In this document: one piece after another, positions 58,724 through 64,000 of the stretch
How positions within the stretch are numbered: position 1 is the first letter of the stretch
How the letters are laid out: every line of letters begins with the position of its first letter
NCBI RefSeq assembly: GCF_019693445.1
Contig: NZ_JAHRBL010000003.1
Span: forward strand, 248,001-312,000
Source: Deinococcus aquaedulcis
GTDB lineage: Bacteria > Deinococcota > Deinococci > Deinococcales > Deinococcaceae
Reading direction: 5' to 3'
Length of the DNA stretch: 64,000 bases
The notes under the pieces: generated by a model
What the model was told of the DNA's origin: nothing
The model's input: only the letters and a program-made list of their open reading frames with translations
Databases searched by the model: none
Program-made: the position numbers and the translations under genes

Positions 58724-58863
58724 TCCCACCTGTGCCCACCTTGCGGGCGGATGAGGTTGGGGGTCCACCTCAACCATAAACACGCGCTCAACGCCTTTTG
58801 GTTGATGCGGCGAGTGTAACAGCCGTTTCCACGAATTACCACCAATTCCCACCTCTCTCCCAC
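58724..58863 (-). promoter_or_regulatory. mraZ promoter with MraZ-box arrays
   Basis: Read on minus, GTGGGA, GTGGGA, GTGGTA and GTGGAA occur at plus positions 58858, 58847, 58837 and 58827 (spacing 11, 10, 10), directly upstream of an extended -10 TGTTACACT (TACACT at 58813-58818). Two more GTGGG copies spaced 10 bp lie near the ribosome site (58724-58739). This matches the TGGG direct repeats on the DNA helical period bound by MraZ. Confidence 0.75.
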
Positions 58864-58962
58864 TTTCTTTGCCGCTTTCCCCCCGCAGCCCCACCCCTGC
58901 CCCCCGCGCTGGTCCTGGGAGCGGGACACCGGGCACCCCCCGCGCGCCCTACGCTGCGGGCC

Positions 58963-59319
58963 ATGCATTCCCACCACACCCTGCGCGCCGGCGCCGTGCT
59001 GGCGGTCCTGTCCGTTGCCCTGGGCGCCTTTGCGGCCCACGGCCTGAAAGCCCGCCTGGACGCCGCTGCTCTGGCCACCTTTGAAACCGGCGCCCGCTAC
59101 CAGATGTACGCGGCCCTGGCCCTGCTGGCCCTGGGCACCCAGCCCGGGCAGCGCCGCGCGCCCCCGCTGCTGCTGGCCGGCGCCCTGGTGTTTGCCGGCA
59201 GCCTGTACCTGCTGGCCCTGACCGGTGTGAAAGTCCTGGGTGCCGTGGCCCCCATTGGCGGCGCATTGATGATCGCGGGGTTTGTGCTAGCGGCACTGGA
59301 CGCGAAGAAAGGGGTGTAG
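58963..59319 (+). CDS. DUF423 membrane protein
   Basis: A 118-residue protein with four hydrophobic helices and the DUF423 block VLSVALGAFAAHGLKARLD followed by YQMYAALALLALG, close in length to YgdD-type proteins. Function unknown. TACGCT (58950-58955) is 7 nt before the ATG. It is divergent from the mraZ operon and its stop falls within a heptamer array. Confidence 0.85.
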   Translation: MHSHHTLRAGAVLAVLSVALGAFAAHGLKARLDAAALATFETGARYQMYAALALLALGTQPGQRRAPPLLLAGALVFAGSLYLLALTGVKVLGAVAPIGGALMIAGFVLAALDAKKGV

Positions 59320-59410
59320 GGGGTGGGTTGTCGGTTGTAGGAGAAAGAAAGGGGCACATTTGCGCCTTTTTTCTGCCGTTCCCACAGCCCACACCCCACG
59401 ACCCACAACC
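59312..59410. repeat. Heptamer inverted array around a terminator (locus 8)
   Basis: Left units GGGTGTA, GGGGGTG, GGTTGTC, GGTTGTA (59312-59339) start inside the last codons of the DUF423 gene. The right arm (59381-59410), read on minus, has GGTTGTG, GGTCGTG, GGGTGTG, GGCTGTG. Nested between them is AAAGGGGC/GCGCCTTT (59348-59368) followed by T residues, a probable terminator for the DUF423 gene. Confidence 0.8.
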
Positions 59411-59413
59411 AAA

Positions 59414-59443
59414 GCAGGCCGCCCCCAATTGGGGGCGGCCTGC
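59414..59443 (-). terminator. Terminator of rnpB
   Basis: GCAGGCCGCCCCC / GGGGGCGGCCTGC, a perfect 13-bp stem with an AATT loop, followed on minus by TTTGGTT. It lies 5 bases beyond the RNase P RNA 3' end. Confidence 0.85.
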
Positions 59444-59448
59444 ACGGC

Positions 59449-59880
<432 letters not shown>

Positions 59881-59894
59881 AAGGAGAAAGGATA

Positions 59895-59957
59895 GCAGGA
59901 GGCGGGCAGCGGTGCGCGGTGAACTCTTCTTATCCCGCCTTCTGCGCACCGCTGCCC
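59895..59957. repeat. Heptamer hairpin upstream of rnpB (locus 9)
   Basis: Units GCAGGAG, GCGGGCA, GCGGTGC, GCGGTGA (59895-59922) touch the rnpB -10 box. GGGCAGCGGTGCGC (59904-59917) pairs perfectly over 14 bp with GCGCACCGCTGCCC (59944-59957). It follows the stop of the pseudouridine synthase gene on the same strand. Confidence 0.8.
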
Positions 59958-59959
59958 CC

Positions 59960-60717
<758 letters not shown>

Positions 60718-60718
<1 letters not shown>

Positions 60719-61110
60719 TACAGCCGGCTCCGGCGCGAGGGGCTGCCCAGCAGCGCCATGACCGCCAGCAGTACCAGCACGCCCGAGACCACCAGCAGGG
60801 CGGTGCGCAGCGGCGCGGCCAGCGTGTCGGCACCGCGCAGCACGGGGGGCAGCAGGGCCGCCACCAGCAGCAGGTTGCCGCCCACCAGCCCGCCCACCTT
60901 CACCCGGTCCGGGGCAAAGCTGGCGGCCAGCTGAAAGGCGCCCCAGGCCAGCACCACGGCCCCCGCCCCGCGCGCCAGCCACAGGGGCGACACGCCAATC
61001 AGGGACGCCACGGCAGGCGGCAGAAAATACAGATACAGCCCCAGCGGCACAAACAGCAGGGCGGTCAGCCAGAAGGCGGCGCGCAACACAGGGGCCAGTG
61101 TACCGCCCAC
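60718..61110 (-). CDS. Hypothetical integral membrane protein
   Basis: A 130-residue protein with four membrane helices (about residues 12-34, 46-66, 72-90 and 98-120) and a short basic tail. No family recognised. GTG start. It is divergent from truB, whose start is 17 bp away, and translationally linked to the pseudouridine synthase. Confidence 0.7.
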
Positions 61111-61127
61111 CTGCTACCCTGCCCCCC

Positions 61128-62054
61128 ATGCCCGTGATCGCCGTGGACAAGCCCCTGACGTTGACCTCGCACGATGTGGTGAATCGCGCGCGGCGGGCGC
61201 GCAGCACGCGCCGGGTGGGCCACACCGGCACCCTGGACCCCCTGGCTACGGGCGTGCTGGTGCTGTGCGTGGACGACAGCACCAAGGTCGTGCAGTTCAT
61301 GGAGGCCGACACCAAGGATTACCTCGCCTGGATCAGCCTGGGGGCCGGCACGCCCACCCTGGACGCCGAGGGCCCGGTGGACGCGCGCGCCGACGTGCCC
61401 GACCTGACGGAAGCGCAGGTGCGCGAGGTACTGGCGACTTTCGTGGGGCCCCAGGCCCAGGTGCCCCCGCAATACAGCGCTATTCAGGTGGGCGGCCAGC
61501 GGGCCTACGCGGTGGCGCGCGCAGGCGGCGCCCTGGACCTGCCGGCCCGCCCCATCGTGATCCATGAATTGGAGTTGCTGGGCCTGTATCCCAGCGTGCA
61601 GGCCGCGCCCCACACCTTTGACCCCCAGACGTGGCGCCCGGCCGACAGCGGCCACACCTTTACCCTGCCTGACCCGTTGGGCGAGTTCCCCACCCTGCTG
61701 GTTTGGGCCCGGGTGGGCAGCGGCACCTACCTGCGCTCGCTGGCGCGCGATGTGGGCGCGGCGCTGGGCGTGCCCGCGCATCTGGGCGGCCTGGTACGCA
61801 CCCGCGTGGGCCGCTACGACCTGCGCGACGCCGTGACCCTGGAAGGCCTGGCCGAAGCCGAAGGTATTCCGGATCTAGCGGCGCTGGATTTCCCGGTGAT
61901 TGCCGCAGATGACCGGCTGGCCCGCGAACTGCGGCAGGGCAAACGCCCGGCGCATGGCGCCGCCGGCCGCTTCGTGGTGACGCTGGGAGGCCAGCTGGTG
62001 GCCGTGGTGGACGGCGACGGGCAGCAACTGAAGGTGGTCCGGGCCTGGGCGTGA
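61128..62054 (+). CDS. truB: tRNA pseudouridine-55 synthase
   Basis: A 308-residue enzyme that makes Psi55 in the T loop of tRNAs. Motifs: IAVDKPLTLTSHDVVNRARR, VGHTGTLDPLATGVLVLCV (catalytic Asp in TLDP), PPQYSAIQVGGQRAYAVAR, and CG-type C-terminal GSGTYLRSLARDVGAALG. TACCCT (61115-61120) is 7 nt before the ATG, giving a leaderless start. It follows a divergent membrane protein gene. Confidence 0.95.
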   Translation: MPVIAVDKPLTLTSHDVVNRARRARSTRRVGHTGTLDPLATGVLVLCVDDSTKVVQFMEADTKDYLAWISLGAGTPTLDAEGPVDARADVPDLTEAQVREVLATFVGPQAQVPPQYSAIQVGGQRAYAVARAGGALDLPARPIVIHELELLGLYPSVQAAPHTFDPQTWRPADSGHTFTLPDPLGEFPTLLVWARVGSGTYLRSLARDVGAALGVPAHLGGLVRTRVGRYDLRDAVTLEGLAEAEGIPDLAALDFPVIAADDRLARELRQGKRPAHGAAGRFVVTLGGQLVAVVDGDGQQLKVVRAWA

Positions 62055-62072
62055 GGCCCCAGGCGGCCCCAT

Positions 62073-63203
62073 TCAGGGTTGAGTCACCCACGCCAGCGCC
62101 GCGCCCAGCACCGGATCATCGGCGGTCTGAAAAAGGTCCCAGCGAATCGGCACGGCCACATCTGGCTCAATCACCGAATCGTAGACGCGGCCGGTGCGGT
62201 CCGCGTCCAGAGCCGTTGCCACCAACAGGGCCGCGCCGTCGGGCAGGGTGTAGAAACTGTTGCTGGTGGTTAGCCCCCGGGTGGACTCGCCAAAAAGACG
62301 GGTGCCAGGGCGACCCACGAACGAAAGAGTCAGGATCTCGCCACTGCTGGCTGTCAGCGGTGAGGTCAAGACGGCCACCCGGGTATCGGTGGGCACCGGG
62401 ACCATTGGGGCGATGTTCAGCTGACAGATCAATTCATCCTCAAGCCGCGCTTGGCCGGCCTCGTGCCGCCAGCGCCACTGCTCCTGGCCTTTGACGAAGG
62501 CGCCCAACACACCTTCACCCGCCAGCGGCCCCACCCCCGCCAGCATGGGCCACATGTTTCCACCCAGGTTCAGCCGCAGATCCACAATCCAGCGTTCAGC
62601 CCCCTGGCGCCTCAAGTTCAGCAGCACTCCGGCCAGACGGTCCTGATAGGTTCGGCCATCCTCGCACTGGCCTTCCAGGCTGCATTCAGGCAGGGTCACC
62701 AACCCCACACCAGGGGCGACCAGTCGCCCTTCCGGCGCGGGCTGCACCGCAGGAACGTCGTCCCGGGTCAGCACCACCGTCCGGGTGCCTTCAGCCGTCT
62801 CCAGTTCCAGCGTGACCTGCGGCCCCACCGGTAGACCCTCGTTCACGCCCGGCCCTGGCGCCTTGCCATTCAGGCGCGTGATGCGCTCCCCCCGCTGAAG
62901 CCCGGCCCGTTCAGCTGGCGTCTCCGGCAGCACCACGGCCACCACGCCACGCGAGAAATAGATTCCGAATACGCCGCGCCGCGTGACGTCTGCATCGGGG
63001 AGGCGCAACTGGCTGTGGTGGTCACCCAGGGCTGCCAGGGCAAATCGCAGGGCGGGGTAGGTATCGGCGGCTGTCTGCGCGTCGGCACTCAGCCGCTCGC
63101 AGGCGGCCGTGATTTCCGGCCAGTTGAGCCGCCCGGCATACAGCGCCTCCTGCTGAATCAGCTTGAGCGCCGCCTGCAGATACGCCTGTGCCTCAGCGGT
63201 CAT
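62073..63203 (-). CDS. S41-family peptidase
   Basis: A 376-residue protease of the C-terminal processing/TSP type. An N-terminal helical part, a compact PDZ-like segment (GIYFSRGVVAVVLPETPAER with AGLQRGERITRLNG), and a catalytic domain with WIVDLRLNLGGNMWPML, VLTSPLTASSGEILTLSF (likely nucleophile Ser in TASSGE) and GESTRGLTTSNSFY. No signal peptide, so probably cytoplasmic. It overlaps the gatA stop by 11 nt and is cotranscribed with gatA. Substrate unknown. Confidence 0.85.
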   Translation of the reverse strand: MTAEAQAYLQAALKLIQQEALYAGRLNWPEITAACERLSADAQTAADTYPALRFALAALGDHHSQLRLPDADVTRRGVFGIYFSRGVVAVVLPETPAERAGLQRGERITRLNGKAPGPGVNEGLPVGPQVTLELETAEGTRTVVLTRDDVPAVQPAPEGRLVAPGVGLVTLPECSLEGQCEDGRTYQDRLAGVLLNLRRQGAERWIVDLRLNLGGNMWPMLAGVGPLAGEGVLGAFVKGQEQWRWRHEAGQARLEDELICQLNIAPMVPVPTDTRVAVLTSPLTASSGEILTLSFVGRPGTRLFGESTRGLTTSNSFYTLPDGAALLVATALDADRTGRVYDSVIEPDVAVPIRWDLFQTADDPVLGAALAWVTQP

Positions 63204-64000
63204 ATCCAGGCGCTGCCCCGGCCTGCACCACACCCAGCGCCTCCAGGCCCCCCGCCAGCTGCACCAGCCGCTCGTCCTGCAGGGCCGGCGCGATGAACTG
63301 AATGCCCACAGGCAGGCGCACCCCGTCCACCGTCTCGAATCCGGCGGGCACGCTTAGGGCCGGCAGCCCGGCGAGGTTGATCGCCACGGTGTCCACATCG
63401 GCGGCGTACATCGCCAGGGGATCGCTGGTCTTTTCGCCGCGCCGGAACGCCGGAAACGGACTGGTGGGCGTCACCAGCACGTCAAAGGACCCAAACGCCT
63501 GCGCAAAGCGGTCCGCGATCAGGCGGCGGACCTTCATGGCCTTGCTGTAATAGGCGTCGTAATAGCCGCTGCTCAGGGCGTAGGTGCCGATCAGGATGCG
63601 GCGCTGCACCTCGGGGCCAAAACCCTGCTCGCGGGTGAGGGTCATGGCCTCGGTCACGTCACTGCCTGCAACACGCGCGCCGTACACCATGCCGTCAAAG
63701 CGCGCGAGGTTGCTGCTGGCTTCCGGCATGGCAATCAGGTAATAGGCGGCAATGGCGTACTTCAGTTCGGGCAGGCTCACCTCGGCCACCTGGGCCCCGG
63801 CGCCGCGCAGGGCGTCCAGCGTGCCCTGCAGGGTGGCGTCTACACCCGGCGTGTTGCCCCCCAGGCTCTCCTGGATAACGCCCACCCGTAACCCGCGCAG
63901 GTCGTCAGCGGTGCCCGTGGCAAAGGCGGGCGGCGCGTGCAGGCTGGTGGCGTCCAGGGGGTCGTGCCCGGCCAGCACGTTCATCAGCAGGGCGAGGTCC
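63193..64000 (-). CDS. gatA: Glu-tRNA(Gln)/Asp-tRNA(Asn) amidotransferase subunit A (5' end beyond the window)
   Basis: The visible 268 codons form the C-terminal part of an amidase-signature protein: MNVLAGHDPLDATSL, VGVIQESLGG, EASSNLARFDGMVYG, REQGFGPEVQRRILIGTYAL, FDVLVTPTSPFPAF and NLAGLPALSVPAGF, all typical of GatA. The catalytic Ser-cisSer-Lys lies in the missing N-terminal part. GatCAB amidates misacylated Glu-tRNA(Gln) or Asp-tRNA(Asn). The S41 peptidase gene overlaps its end. Confidence 0.92.
   Translation of the reverse strand, partial: DLALLMNVLAGHDPLDATSLHAPPAFATGTADDLRGLRVGVIQESLGGNTPGVDATLQGTLDALRGAGAQVAEVSLPELKYAIAAYYLIAMPEASSNLARFDGMVYGARVAGSDVTEAMTLTREQGFGPEVQRRILIGTYALSSGYYDAYYSKAMKVRRLIADRFAQAFGSFDVLVTPTSPFPAFRRGEKTSDPLAMYAADVDTVAINLAGLPALSVPAGFETVDGVRLPVGIQFIAPALQDERLVQLAGGLEALGVVQAGAAPGYDR

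Overview
The window is a high-GC bacterial chromosome segment that reads as Deinococcus. Evidence: an RDRM-like 17-bp palindrome (the DdrO radiation/desiccation-response operator) directly upstream of the gyrB promoter; many genes with a TAnnnT -10 box only 6-7 nt before the start codon (leaderless transcription, as described for Deinococcus deserti); a YmdB-type phosphodiesterase, an RlhA-type U32 protein and a CoA-pyrophosphatase Nudix gene of kinds known from D. radiodurans; and a pervasive envelope/proteolysis gene set. No insertion sequence, phage, CRISPR array, tRNA or rRNA gene was recognised. RNase P RNA (rnpB) is present at 59449-59880.

Layout. 1-9664 (mostly minus): a PadR-HAAS-signal peptidase operon, a BON/LysM protein, an M1 metallopeptidase with a degenerate Nudix protein, rbfA with a thioesterase, a divergent chloramphenicol-acetyltransferase-like gene, a LysM/NAGPA secreted protein, a membrane protein and a VWA-domain membrane protein. 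9665-10562 is a roughly 900-bp non-coding gap that ends in the gyrB control region; gyrB follows. 12670-21198 (minus) holds two tandem copies of the same two-gene module: a large SARP-like ATPase/TPR regulator followed by a secreted, cysteine-bearing subtilase. 21275-25099 has kynurenine formamidase, a MerR-flavin monooxygenase pair, a thioesterase, a pterin dehydratase and a 38-codon gene with its own promoter and terminator. mutS follows.

28058-35000: a nucleotidyltransferase, a DUF402 protein, rlhA, and a lower-GC insert with an orphan DUF4157 polymorphic toxin and a tightly linked small putative immunity gene. 35064-43252 (plus): ymdB, PEP carboxylase, a secreted alpha-amylase, a P-loop kinase, a split chromate transporter and an APH-type kinase. 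43477-50630 (minus): smc, then a translationally coupled smpB-amidase-GerMN operon, an SDR and a secreted protein. 50750-52025: mazG and a CoA-pyrophosphatase-like Nudix. 52114-58708 (minus): a PEGA protein, an FtsX-type permease, a 3D-domain protein and the division cluster mraZ-rsmH-ftsL-ftsI with a clear MraZ box array. The right end has a DUF423 protein, rnpB, an RluB-like pseudouridine synthase, truB, an S41 peptidase and the 3' part of gatA.

Most striking unexplained structure: at least nine intergenic sites (24836 to 59957) carry short tandem arrays of 7- or 8-bp units, usually right after or across a stop codon. In most of them a second array of the complementary units lies nearby, so the two can fold into one long hairpin. 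Unit sequence differs between loci while the architecture is conserved. Other points of interest are the duplicated regulator-subtilase modules, the orphan toxin-immunity pair, the RDRM at gyrB, a probably catalytically dead amidase and the hidden 38-aa gene.
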